From Pseudomonas sp. 10-1B (GTDB taxonomy: Bacteria; Pseudomonadota; Gammaproteobacteria; Pseudomonadales; Pseudomonadaceae), in the NCBI RefSeq assembly GCF_000935045.1, contig NZ_JYKS01000036.1, positions 1 to 64,000 on the forward strand: a stretch of DNA of 64,000 nucleotides, read 5' to 3'. The translations under genes and the position numbers were made by a program. Position 1 is the stretch's first letter. Every line of letters starts with the position of its first letter. The notes under the pieces are model-generated. The model was not told the origin of the DNA. It did not search any database and was given only the letters and a program-made list of their open reading frames with translations. Positions 45,401-53,530 of this stretch are shown here, piece by piece.

Positions 45401-45438
45401 CTTGCTAGGGCAACGATGCCTGTCTAGACTGCCGCCCC

Positions 45439-46431
45439 ATGAACCTCCGTGCGCAATCGATTCCCGAGCAACGCGAAGCATTGGCTGCCCTGTGCAAAGC
45501 CAGTGGCGACGAGTTGCGCCTGAACGTGTTGCGCGCCCTGGCCAACGACTCGTTCGGCGTGCTCGAACTGGCGCAGATCTTCGATATCGGCCAGTCGGGC
45601 ATGAGCCACCACCTGAAGGTCCTGGCCCAGGCCGAGCTGGTGGCGACCCGCCGCGAAGGCAACGCCATCTTCTATCGTCGCGCCCTGCCCGACAGCCTGC
45701 GCCTGGGTGGCCGGCTGCACGCAGCGCTGCTCGAAGAGGTCGATGACCTGGCCCTACCGCCTGACGTGCAGGCGCGGATCGCCCAGGTACAGCAGCGCCG
45801 CGCAGTCACCAGCCAGGACTTCTTCCTGCGCGTGGAAGAGAAGTTCCGCGCTCAGCAAGACCTGATCGCCGGCCTGCCACAGTACCGCGAAAGCCTGCTG
45901 GCGCTGCTCGACAAACTGCATTTCGACCCGGCCGCCAGTGCCCTGGAGGTCGGCCCCGGTGACGGCGGCTTCCTGCCAGACCTGGCCCGGCGCTTCGCCC
46001 AGGTAACCGCCCTGGACAACAGCCCGACCATGCTCGAGCTGGCCCGCCAGGTGTGCCAGCGCGAAGGGCTCGACAACGTGAACCTGCAGTTGGCCGATGC
46101 ACTGGGTGCAACGGATGTGGCCGCCGACTGCGTTGTGCTGAACATGGTATTGCACCATTTCAGCGACCCGGCCCTGGCCTTGCGCCAGCTGGCCAAACGG
46201 GTGAAGGCAGGCGGTAGCCTGCTGGTCACCGAACTGTGCAGCCATGACCAGGGGTGGGCGCGGGAAGCCTGCGGCGACCTCTGGCTTGGCTTCGAACAGG
46301 ACGACCTGGCCCGCTGGGCCAACGCTGCCGGGCTGGTCCATGGGGACAGCCTGTACGTGGGCTTGCGTAACGGTTTCCAGATACAGGTCCGCCATTTCCA
46401 GCGGACGGCTGACGACATACACCATCGGTAA
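45439..46431 (+). CDS. ArsR-family regulator fused to a SAM-dependent methyltransferase domain
   Basis: This 330-aa protein has an N-terminal ArsR winged helix (about 1-100; HTH in GQSGMSHHLKVLAQAELVAT) and a C-terminal Rossmann methyltransferase domain with motif I ALEVGPGDGGFLPDL near 168-182. It lacks obvious metal-sensing cysteines. It is followed after 18 bp by metK. The architecture matches SahR-type regulators, described in other proteobacteria as sensing S-adenosylhomocysteine and controlling methionine-cycle genes. Here that role is inferred from architecture, neighbour and palindrome. Confidence 0.82.
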   Translation: MNLRAQSIPEQREALAALCKASGDELRLNVLRALANDSFGVLELAQIFDIGQSGMSHHLKVLAQAELVATRREGNAIFYRRALPDSLRLGGRLHAALLEEVDDLALPPDVQARIAQVQQRRAVTSQDFFLRVEEKFRAQQDLIAGLPQYRESLLALLDKLHFDPAASALEVGPGDGGFLPDLARRFAQVTALDNSPTMLELARQVCQREGLDNVNLQLADALGATDVAADCVVLNMVLHHFSDPALALRQLAKRVKAGGSLLVTELCSHDQGWAREACGDLWLGFEQDDLARWANAAGLVHGDSLYVGLRNGFQIQVRHFQRTADDIHHR

Positions 46432-46449
46432 ATTTCAGGAACCTTCGAG

Positions 46450-47640
46450 ATGAGCGAATACTCCCTTTTCACCTCCGAGTCCGTGTCCGAAGGGCATCCG
46501 GACAAGATCGCCGACCAGATTTCGGACGCCGTCCTTGATGCGATCATCGCCCAGGACAAGTACGCCCGCGTAGCGTGCGAAACGCTGGTCAAGACCGGTG
46601 TCGCCATCATCGCCGGCGAAGTCACCACGTCGGCCTGGGTCGACCTGGAAGAGCTGGTGCGCAAGGTCATCATCGACATCGGCTACAACAGCTCCGACGT
46701 CGGCTTCGACGGCGCCACTTGCGCCGTGATGAACATCATCGGCAAGCAGTCGGTAGACATCGCCCAGGGCGTCGACCGCTCCCGCCCGGAAGACCAGGGC
46801 GCCGGTGACCAGGGCCTGATGTTCGGCTACGCCAGCAACGAAACCGACGTGCTGATGCCGGCACCGATCTGCTTCTCGCACCGCCTGGTCGAGCGCCAGG
46901 CCGAAGCGCGCAAGTCCAAGCTGCTGCCATGGCTGCGCCCGGATGCCAAGTCGCAGGTCACCTGCCGTTACGAAAACGGCAAGGTGGTCGGCATCGACGC
47001 CGTGGTGCTGTCCACCCAGCACAACCCTGAGGTTTCGCAGAAAGACCTGCAAGAAGCCGTGATGGAGCTGATCGTCAAGCACACCCTGCCTGCCGAACTG
47101 CTGCACAAGGGCACCCAGTACCACATCAACCCGACCGGCAACTTCATCATCGGTGGCCCGGTGGGTGACTGCGGCCTGACCGGCCGCAAGATCATCGTCG
47201 ACTCCTACGGCGGCATGGCCCGCCACGGTGGTGGCGCGTTCTCTGGCAAGGACCCGTCCAAGGTCGACCGTTCCGCCGCCTATGCCGGTCGCTACGTGGC
47301 CAAGAACATCGTCGCCGCCGGCCTGGCCGAGCGTTGCGAGATCCAGGTGTCGTACGCCATCGGCGTGGCCCAGCCGACCTCCATCTCGATCAACACCTTC
47401 GGTACCGGCAAGGTCTCCGACGACAAGATCATCCAGCTGGTGCGCGAGTGCTTCGACCTGCGTCCATACGCCATCACCACCATGCTCGACCTGCTGCACC
47501 CGATGTACCAGGAAACCGCTGCCTACGGTCACTTCGGCCGCACCCCGCAGCAGAAGACCGTCGGCGACGACACCTTCACTACCTTCACCTGGGAGCGCAC
47601 CGACCGCGCCCAGTTGCTGCGTGACGCTGCCGGCCTGTAA
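46450..47640 (+). CDS. metK: S-adenosylmethionine synthetase
   Basis: MetK makes SAM from methionine and ATP. The 396-aa product has ESVSEGHPDKIADQISDA at the N-terminus, GAGDQGLMFGYA (ATP-binding), and the P-loop-like GGGAFSGKDPSKVDRSAAY. It is complete and of normal length. It is probably translated from the transcript of the ArsR-methyltransferase gene. A strong terminator follows. Confidence 0.98.
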   Translation: MSEYSLFTSESVSEGHPDKIADQISDAVLDAIIAQDKYARVACETLVKTGVAIIAGEVTTSAWVDLEELVRKVIIDIGYNSSDVGFDGATCAVMNIIGKQSVDIAQGVDRSRPEDQGAGDQGLMFGYASNETDVLMPAPICFSHRLVERQAEARKSKLLPWLRPDAKSQVTCRYENGKVVGIDAVVLSTQHNPEVSQKDLQEAVMELIVKHTLPAELLHKGTQYHINPTGNFIIGGPVGDCGLTGRKIIVDSYGGMARHGGGAFSGKDPSKVDRSAAYAGRYVAKNIVAAGLAERCEIQVSYAIGVAQPTSISINTFGTGKVSDDKIIQLVRECFDLRPYAITTMLDLLHPMYQETAAYGHFGRTPQQKTVGDDTFTTFTWERTDRAQLLRDAAGL

Positions 47641-47662
47641 GTTTTCCTGCAGCGCTGGTCGA

Positions 47663-47697
47663 AAGCCCCTGCCGAGCGATCGGCAGGGGCTTTTTTG
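47663..47697 (+). terminator. Rho-independent terminator of metK
   Basis: AGCCCCTGCCGA and TCGGCAGGGGCT pair around a 4-nt loop, followed by TTTTT, 23 bp after the stop. Confidence 0.95.
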
Positions 47698-47786
47698 TGA
47701 CATATCGGCTGACAAACGCGAGGCAGCAACCGCCGCTGAACCTGCCTAGGCTGGAGGCTCCCACCCGCCAAGCAAGGATGCTGGCC

Positions 47787-49487
47787 ATGCCGCTGATGCT
47801 GCTGTTGACCCTGCTGCTGTTGCTGAAAACCTCACTGACCCAGGCCGCCACATGCCCTGCCTGGCCCGCGCAACAAGTCGATAGCGAAGTCGCGCAACTG
47901 CGCGCCACGCTTGCCCGCTGGGACGACCACTACCATCGTCAAGGCGTTGCCCTGGTGGCCGACGATTTGTACGACCAGAGCCGCCAGCGCCTGGAACACT
48001 TGCAGCAGTGCTTTGACCTCGCAACCAGCCCGTCCCCCCTGGCCAGCGCCGGCGGGCCCATCCCTCACCCGGTGCCACATACCGGCATCGACAAACTGGC
48101 CGACCGCCAGGCAGTGGAACGCTGGCTGGCCGGCAAGAGCGATGTGTGGGTACAGCCCAAGGTCGATGGCGTTGCCGTCTCCCTGATCTACCGACAAGGC
48201 CAGCTGGTAAAGCTGATCAGTCGGGGGGACGGCTTGCAAGGGCACGACTGGAGCCGCCACATTCCCCAGCTCGGCGCCATCACTCGGCAACTGCCGCAAA
48301 TGATCGACCTTCAGTTGCAGGGCGAACTCTACCTACGCCAGAACGCACATGTGCAAGCCGAGGCAGGCAGCATCAATGCGCGTGGCACGGTAGCCGGGCT
48401 GCTCGCACGCAAGCAGCTCGATAGCGAGCAAGGCGACAGTGTCGGCCTGTTCGTCTGGGACTGGCCGCAAGGCCCCGGGCAACAGCGCGAACGTCTCGCG
48501 CAGCTGACGCAACTGGGCTTCCCCGACAGCCAGCACTACAGCGTCGCCATCGATACGCTGGAGGATGCTGCGCATTGGCGCGAGCACTGGTACCGCTCCG
48601 CCCTGCCCTTCGCCACCGACGGCGTGGTTTTGCGCCAGGGCCACAGGCCTCCCGCCGAGCGCTGGCAGGCCAAGGCGCCGTACTGGATCGCGGCCTGGAA
48701 GTACCCGTACGTGCAGGCCCTGGCCGAAGTACGCGAAGTACGCTTCCGCGTCGGCCGCACCGGCAGGGTCACGCCGGTTCTGCATTTGCTGCCGGTCACC
48801 CTCGATGACCGGCGGATCACCCAGGTGAGCCTGGGCTCGCTGGCACGCTGGCACAGCCTCGACATCCGCCCTGGGGACCAGGTGGCCGTCAGCCTTGCCG
48901 GGCTGACCATCCCACGCCTGGAGCAGGTGGTGCACCGCACCGTCGAGCGCCAACCGGTGGCCGCGCCAGCGCCCGACCAGCACCACGCCCACAGTTGCTG
49001 GCAGGCCAGCGAGGGTTGCGAGGAGCAGTTCATTGCCCGCCTCACCTGGCTTAGCGGCAAACAGGGGCTGGCCCTGCCGCGCACTGGGCCCGGTACATGG
49101 CGCCGGCTGGTGGCTGCCGGGCAGGTGACCTCGATGACCGACTGGCTGCAGCTGGATGCCGAGCGCCTGGGCCAAGTAGCAGGCATCAGCGACGCGACCG
49201 CAGCGCAGTTGCTGGGCAGCTTCGATGCAGCTCGTTCACGCCCTTTAGCCCAATGGTTGCGTGGGCTGGGTGCCCCGACACCGGCCAGTGTGCAGCTGGT
49301 TGGCGAGTGGCCGGCGCTGGCTACGCGCACCAGCCAGGAATGGCAAGCCTTGCCCGGCATCGGCGCAAAGCGCGGACAACAGCTTGCCGCATTCTTTGCA
49401 GCCGCCGAGGTTAAAACCATTGCAACGCGGCTGGCCGAAGCAGGGGTCGACGGGTTTCAGATCGAGGAACCCGGCACCAAGCAATGA
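47787..49487 (+). CDS. ligB: NAD-dependent DNA ligase LigB, with secretion-signal-like leader
   Basis: LigB seals DNA nicks using NAD+. The 566-aa product has the ligase nucleophile Lys at 125 in PKVDG, then RGDGLQGHDWS, GELYLRQ, and DGVVLRQGH, typical of the adenylation domain, followed by an OB fold and a C-terminal HhH-like region (SVQLVGEWPALATR ... LPGIGAKRGQQLA). The N-terminal 20 residues (MPLMLLLTLLLLLKTSLTQA) form a strong hydrophobic leader ending at AATCPAW. E. coli LigB has a similar leader. The BRCT and Cys4 zinc finger of LigA are missing, as expected. The ATG at 47778 is an alternative start with its AAGG too close. Confidence 0.9.
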   Translation: MPLMLLLTLLLLLKTSLTQAATCPAWPAQQVDSEVAQLRATLARWDDHYHRQGVALVADDLYDQSRQRLEHLQQCFDLATSPSPLASAGGPIPHPVPHTGIDKLADRQAVERWLAGKSDVWVQPKVDGVAVSLIYRQGQLVKLISRGDGLQGHDWSRHIPQLGAITRQLPQMIDLQLQGELYLRQNAHVQAEAGSINARGTVAGLLARKQLDSEQGDSVGLFVWDWPQGPGQQRERLAQLTQLGFPDSQHYSVAIDTLEDAAHWREHWYRSALPFATDGVVLRQGHRPPAERWQAKAPYWIAAWKYPYVQALAEVREVRFRVGRTGRVTPVLHLLPVTLDDRRITQVSLGSLARWHSLDIRPGDQVAVSLAGLTIPRLEQVVHRTVERQPVAAPAPDQHHAHSCWQASEGCEEQFIARLTWLSGKQGLALPRTGPGTWRRLVAAGQVTSMTDWLQLDAERLGQVAGISDATAAQLLGSFDAARSRPLAQWLRGLGAPTPASVQLVGEWPALATRTSQEWQALPGIGAKRGQQLAAFFAAAEVKTIATRLAEAGVDGFQIEEPGTKQ

Positions 49488-49619
49488 TTTTTTACCAATT
49501 CGCTTGTAGGAAAACCCTGAGATTCCGCAAGAATTGCCCGGCAAGGGTTTCTAAATGGACAAAACCAAGGCAGCATTTCCTCCAACTTTTGTTACCCCGC
49601 CCCGTTCAGGAGGCTTTAC

Positions 49620-50012
49620 ATGAAACGTTTTTCGACCCTTTTCCTGCTCGCGACCCTTGGCCTGGCCACGGGTGCCGCACAGGCTGCTCAGCCGGATGCC
49701 GGCCTGACCGGTTGTGCGGCCAAGCGCAGCGCCATCGAGAACCAGTTGAAGATTGCCCGTGACCACGGCAACAACGACCAGGTTGCCGGGCTGGAAGAGG
49801 CACTGCGTGGGGTCGACAACTGCACCGACGCCAGCCTGCGCAAGGAGCGTGAGCAAAAAGTGCTCGACGCGCGTCACGAAGTGGCACAACGGGAAAAAGA
49901 CCTGAAAAAAGCCGAGAAGAAAGGCGACGCCGAGAAGATCAACAAGCGCAAGGACAAGCTGGCCGAGTCTCGTAAAGAGCTGCAGGAAGCGGTGGACGAG
50001 CTCGACCGCTGA
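49620..50012 (+). CDS. DUF1090 periplasmic protein (YqjC-like)
   Basis: This 130-aa protein has a signal peptide (about 1-22) and a long charged helix (EREQKVLDARHEVAQREKDL and onwards), with two cysteines (TGCAAKRSAIE and DNCTDAS) near the start of the mature part. That is the DUF1090/YqjC pattern; function unknown. AGGAGG lies 8 nt before the ATG. Confidence 0.88.
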   Translation: MKRFSTLFLLATLGLATGAAQAAQPDAGLTGCAAKRSAIENQLKIARDHGNNDQVAGLEEALRGVDNCTDASLRKEREQKVLDARHEVAQREKDLKKAEKKGDAEKINKRKDKLAESRKELQEAVDELDR

Positions 50013-50042
50013 GTCCGACGCTAAAAGTGCGGAGTCTTTAAT

Positions 50043-50137
50043 GGCCTCATCGCCGGCAAGCCAGCTCCCACAGGTATCGCGCTGCCTTCCAGAGCTGTGC
50101 AATACCTGTGGGAGCTGGCTTGCCGGCGATGAGGGCA
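50043..50137. repeat. REP pair after the DUF1090 gene
   Basis: GGCCTCATCGCCGGCAAGCC and GGCTTGCCGGCGATGAGG arms, the same variant as at 27142-27238. Confidence 0.88.
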
Positions 50138-50147
50138 GCACAGGCAA

Positions 50148-50609
50148 TCAATGATTGCGGAACTCGCTATGACAGGCCTTGCACGCTGCTTCGACCCTGT
50201 CCATCGGTGCCTTCAGCTGCGCAGCATCCAACGGCTGGCCGCGGGTAACATCGACCAGCTCACCCGTGACACCTTCCAACTGCCGGGCCAGGTCATGAAA
50301 ACGCGTCTGGCGTTCCCATACCTCGGCACGCGCGCTGCTGTCACCCGCATCGTCACGCACCTGCGGAAAATGCTGCCAAGGCTGGTGCGACAGGTTGTCC
50401 AGCTTCAGCGCACCATCGGCGAACTTGACCCCGTCGAACGGCAAACGGCCGCGCAACATGCCGCCCAGGTCCTCGCTGGTCTTGAGCATGTCCTTGAAGA
50501 TCACCTTGCGCTTGCCCAGCGGCGAGTTCGGGTCGACCCGATCGCAACCACTCAGGGCACCGCCCAGGGCCAGTGCTGCCAGCAGAACAACGGTCAATCG
50601 CTTCAACAT
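50148..50609 (-). CDS. Cytochrome c'/c-556-like lipoprotein
   Basis: This 153-aa protein has a lipoprotein signal (GGALSGCDRV, Cys at 21) and a C-terminal heme-binding CKACHSEF, the CxxCH position of cytochrome c' family four-helix bundles. The body (FKDMLKTSEDLGGMLRGRLP) matches the family's helix 1. It would be a membrane-anchored periplasmic heme protein of unknown partner. The ATG at 50609 is preferred to a GTG at 50618. Confidence 0.82.
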   Translation of the reverse strand: MLKRLTVVLLAALALGGALSGCDRVDPNSPLGKRKVIFKDMLKTSEDLGGMLRGRLPFDGVKFADGALKLDNLSHQPWQHFPQVRDDAGDSSARAEVWERQTRFHDLARQLEGVTGELVDVTRGQPLDAAQLKAPMDRVEAACKACHSEFRNH

Positions 50610-50728
50610 CACGGTCACTTCGGCCTACGCAAATGGGCGGCCAGTATCGCCGCCAAAGGGCCAAAGACCAATAGCCACATAAAAAACAGGGGCGAATCTT
50701 CATGTTCGCCCATGACAGGAATGCATTC

Positions 50729-51880
50729 ATGAAATCTGCCCTGCGCCATCTGGCCTGGACACTCCCGGTGCTGGCCTTGCTGGCCGGCTGCAACGGCGGC
50801 GAGAGCGCCAAGCCCGAACCCCACGCCATCGCCACCTACGCCCCGGCCAACTGGAAAGACCTGCCCGCCGTCAGCGATGAAGACCTGCTGGCCGGCTTCT
50901 ACGCCTGGCGCAGCGGCTGCGAGAAGCTCAAGCGCGACCCGGTATGGGCTGCCACCTGCGAAGCGGCCGGTAGCGACACGGCAAGCGCCGCCCAGGTGCG
51001 TGCGTTCCTTGAGCAGAACCTGCAGGTATACGGCCTGCGTTCCGCCGAGAACAACGCCAACGGCCTGATTACCGGTTACTACGAACCGGTCTATCCCGGC
51101 AGCCTGAAACGCACCGAAGCGGCTCATGTAGCTGTGTATGGCGTGCCCGATGACATGATCGTGGTCGACCTGGCCAGCGTCTACCCCGAACTCAAGGGCA
51201 AGCGCTTGCGCGGCCGCCTCGATGGCCGGGTACTGAAGCCTTACGACACCGCCGAGGTGATCAACCGTGACGGCGCCAAGGCACCGGTGCTGGCCTGGCT
51301 GACCGACCCGATGGACCTGCAGTTCCTGCAGATTCAGGGCTCCGGCCGGGTTCAACTGGAAGATGGCCGCCAGCTGCGCCTGGGCTATGCCGACCAGAAC
51401 GGCCACCCCTACCGGCCGATCGGCCGCTGGCTGGTGGAACAGGGCCAGCTGAAAAAGGAAGAAGTGAGCATGGGTACCATTCATGCCTGGGCCCAGGCCA
51501 ACCCGCAGCGGGTGCCGGAACTGCTGGCCAGCAACCCCAGCTACGTGTTTTTCAGCACCCGTCCGGACAGCAACGAAGGCCCGCGTGGTTCGCTGAACGT
51601 GCCGCTGACGGCGGGTTACAGCGTGGCCATCGACCGCAAGGTGATTCCGCTGGGCAGCCTGCTGTGGCTATCCACCACACGCCCGGACGGTACCCCGGTG
51701 GTGCGCCCGGTGGGGGCACAGGATACCGGTGGGGCAATCACTGGCGAGGTGCGTGCAGACCTGTTCTGGGGCACCGGGCCGGAAGCCGGCGAACTGGCCG
51801 GGAACATGAAGCAGCAAGGGCAGATCTGGATGCTGTGGCCCAAGGGCAAGCCACTGCCTGAGGTACCTAAAGTGCCTTGA
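50729..51880 (+). CDS. mltA: Membrane-bound lytic murein transglycosylase A
   Basis: MltA cleaves peptidoglycan glycan strands, forming 1,6-anhydromuropeptides, from the outer membrane. The 383-aa lipoprotein (LLAGCNGG, lipid Cys at 21) has GLITGYYEPVYPGS, QIQGSGRVQLEDG, and the C-terminal 3D domain QDTGGAITGEVRADLFWG with the catalytic Asp. Length fits MltA. The ATG at 50729 follows AGGA. Confidence 0.93.
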   Translation: MKSALRHLAWTLPVLALLAGCNGGESAKPEPHAIATYAPANWKDLPAVSDEDLLAGFYAWRSGCEKLKRDPVWAATCEAAGSDTASAAQVRAFLEQNLQVYGLRSAENNANGLITGYYEPVYPGSLKRTEAAHVAVYGVPDDMIVVDLASVYPELKGKRLRGRLDGRVLKPYDTAEVINRDGAKAPVLAWLTDPMDLQFLQIQGSGRVQLEDGRQLRLGYADQNGHPYRPIGRWLVEQGQLKKEEVSMGTIHAWAQANPQRVPELLASNPSYVFFSTRPDSNEGPRGSLNVPLTAGYSVAIDRKVIPLGSLLWLSTTRPDGTPVVRPVGAQDTGGAITGEVRADLFWGTGPEAGELAGNMKQQGQIWMLWPKGKPLPEVPKVP

Positions 51881-51891
51881 TCGGCGGTGGA

Positions 51892-51980
51892 TTCTTCGCG
51901 GGCTTGCCCGCTCCCACAGGTAAACCACAGTATTCAAAGGCTGTGGTGTACCTGTGGGAGCGGGCAAGCCCGCGAAGCAA
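51892..51980. repeat. REP pair between mltA and MAPEG gene
   Basis: TTCTTCGCGGGCTTGCCCGC and GCGGGCAAGCCCGCGAAG arms, well matched. Confidence 0.9.
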
Positions 51981-51991
51981 GCAACCCGGTC

Positions 51992-52378
51992 TCAGATGGA
52001 AACCACGAAAAACGCCACGATAATCGCCATCCCGGCAAACCACACCAGCGACCGCAGCACAGCCCAGTCGGCCAGGTAGCAAATGATGTAGAGCAAGCGG
52101 CTGGTGATGTACATCACCCCCAGCACATCCTGGGTCACCTGCTCGGCATTGCCGACGATATCCGCCACCAGCACCGCTGCGGCAAATGCCGGGAAGGCCT
52201 CGAAGCTGTTCTGCTGCGCGGCATGCGCGCGCCGTGGCAGCCCGGACAGGGTATCCAGGAAGGCACGGGGGTCGTGGTTGTCGCGCAGGCCGAAACGGCC
52301 ACTGCTGACTTTGGCGATCAACGCACACAATGGCGCCAGGCACAGCGCGATCAGGATGCACCACAGGGCAACAGTCAT
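51992..52378 (-). CDS. MAPEG-family membrane protein
   Basis: This 128-aa protein has four hydrophobic helices and the bacterial MAPEG signature (RAHAAQQNSFEAFPAFAAAV at about 50-69). MAPEG proteins include membrane glutathione transferases; a specific activity is not shown. It ends convergent with mltA and its start lies 28 bp from the stop of the EamA gene on the same strand. Confidence 0.88.
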   Translation of the reverse strand: MTVALWCILIALCLAPLCALIAKVSSGRFGLRDNHDPRAFLDTLSGLPRRAHAAQQNSFEAFPAFAAAVLVADIVGNAEQVTQDVLGVMYITSRLLYIICYLADWAVLRSLVWFAGMAIIVAFFVVSI

Positions 52379-52406
52379 GCACAGGACTCCTTGTTCAGTC
52401 TTCAGG

Positions 52407-53240
52407 TCAAAGCTTCATTACCAGCATGCCGGCCAACACCAGCCCGCAAGCTAGGAGTCTTGGCCCGCCAAAAGGTTCTTTGAGGTACCGCATGCCCAGC
52501 AGCACCACCAGAATCACGCTCAACTCCCGCAGCGCCGCGGCCTCGGCTACCGAGCCCAGGTGCATGGCCCACAACACCAGTGCGTAGCTGAACAATACGC
52601 AGAACCCCACCGCCAGCCCCAGGCGCCATTGGGTTCGCCAGAACAACACGAACGGTGCCCGTCGCGCCACACCGGCCAACAGCGGGAATTGCCAGGCACT
52701 GAGCAAGGTCAGCCACACCAGGTAATCCCATGGTTTGCCCCACAGGCGCACGGCCTGGCCGTCGAACCAGGTGTAGCAACCGATACACAGGCCGATCAGC
52801 GCCACCACCGGCAGCATCGACCACGGTAGCCGGTCACCGCCACCGCCCTGCCACAGCAGGCAGGCCATGCCGCAAGGGATCAGCAGAATGCCGATGATCT
52901 GCTGCTGGCTCAGCGACTCCCCGGCAAAGGCCAGGGTCAAGCCCAGCACCACCAGTGGCGACAGCCCGCGCATCAGAGGATAGACCAGCCCAAGGTCACC
53001 CACGCGGTAGGCCTGGATCAGCAGGAAGCGGTACAGCTGCTCGGCCAGGGCCGAAGCCAGCAGCCAGGGCCAGATATTGGCGGGCGGGACTTCCACGAAG
53101 GGCACGGCCAACACCGCGAAAGCCAGCGCCACCGTGTCCATGCTGGCGATTACCAGCAAGCGCTCGCCGCTGAACTTGATCAGGGTATTCCAGGTCGCAT
53201 GCAGCAGGGCGGCGACCAGCACCAGGGATGTTGCCAACAC
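52407..53240 (-). CDS. EamA/DMT-family transporter
   Basis: This 277-aa protein has about nine to ten hydrophobic helices in the duplicated EamA arrangement (ALLHATWNTLIKFSGERL at the N-terminus, FVGLLLGMRYLKEPFG-like end). Members export metabolites or amines, but the substrate is unknown. The start is GTG at 53240 with AAGGAC upstream. Its promoter region is shared with the divergent antiporter gene and contains a REP block. Confidence 0.85.
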   Translation of the reverse strand: MLATSLVLVAALLHATWNTLIKFSGERLLVIASMDTVALAFAVLAVPFVEVPPANIWPWLLASALAEQLYRFLLIQAYRVGDLGLVYPLMRGLSPLVVLGLTLAFAGESLSQQQIIGILLIPCGMACLLWQGGGGDRLPWSMLPVVALIGLCIGCYTWFDGQAVRLWGKPWDYLVWLTLLSAWQFPLLAGVARRAPFVLFWRTQWRLGLAVGFCVLFSYALVLWAMHLGSVAEAAALRELSVILVVLLGMRYLKEPFGGPRLLACGLVLAGMLVMKL

Positions 53241-53286
53241 GCCGTGTTGTCCTTATGGCTTTTTATGGCTGTGAATATATAGCGTT

Positions 53287-53409
53287 CGGGGGGCCGCTGC
53301 GCGACCCAATCGCCGGCAAGCCAGCCCACATTGACCGCGCTGCTTTCAAGGTTGAGGCAGTACAGGTGGGAGCTGGCTTGCCGGCGATTGGGCTGCGCAG
53401 CGGCCCCTT
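53287..53409. repeat. REP pair with flanking GGCCGCTGCGC arms
   Basis: GGGGCCGCTGCGCGACCCAA ... ATCGCCGGCAAGCCAGCC on the left and GGAGCTGGCTTGCCGGCGAT ... GGGCTGCGCAGCGGCCCC on the right. Confidence 0.88.
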
Positions 53410-53530
53410 GTTCGGGAACGATTGGAACGAATTCGGTCAAACCCTGTGTCCCGAACCCCTCGCCAGGTCATCAAAGAACTGCCCGAGCCATTCGGGTTAC
53501 GACTTGGAAGCCACTGTTACAGGATTCGGG

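Larger units (their letters stand above)
45095..45438. other. tktA / metK-operon divergent control region
   Basis: The 344 bp hold the tktA leader, a REP pair (45251-45343) and a perfect palindrome (45373-45400) close to the regulator start. No small ORF looks real. Confidence 0.7.

Noticed and set aside
46432..46449. SAM riboswitch before metK
   Set aside because: Only 18 bp separate metK from the preceding gene and the upstream region shows no SAM-riboswitch core. The palindrome at 45373 is the more likely control site.
53228..53530. Upstream extension of the NhaP-type antiporter
   Set aside because: The additional frame is made of REP DNA and lacks an RBS. The ATG at 53531 has a good RBS and a membrane-type N-terminus.
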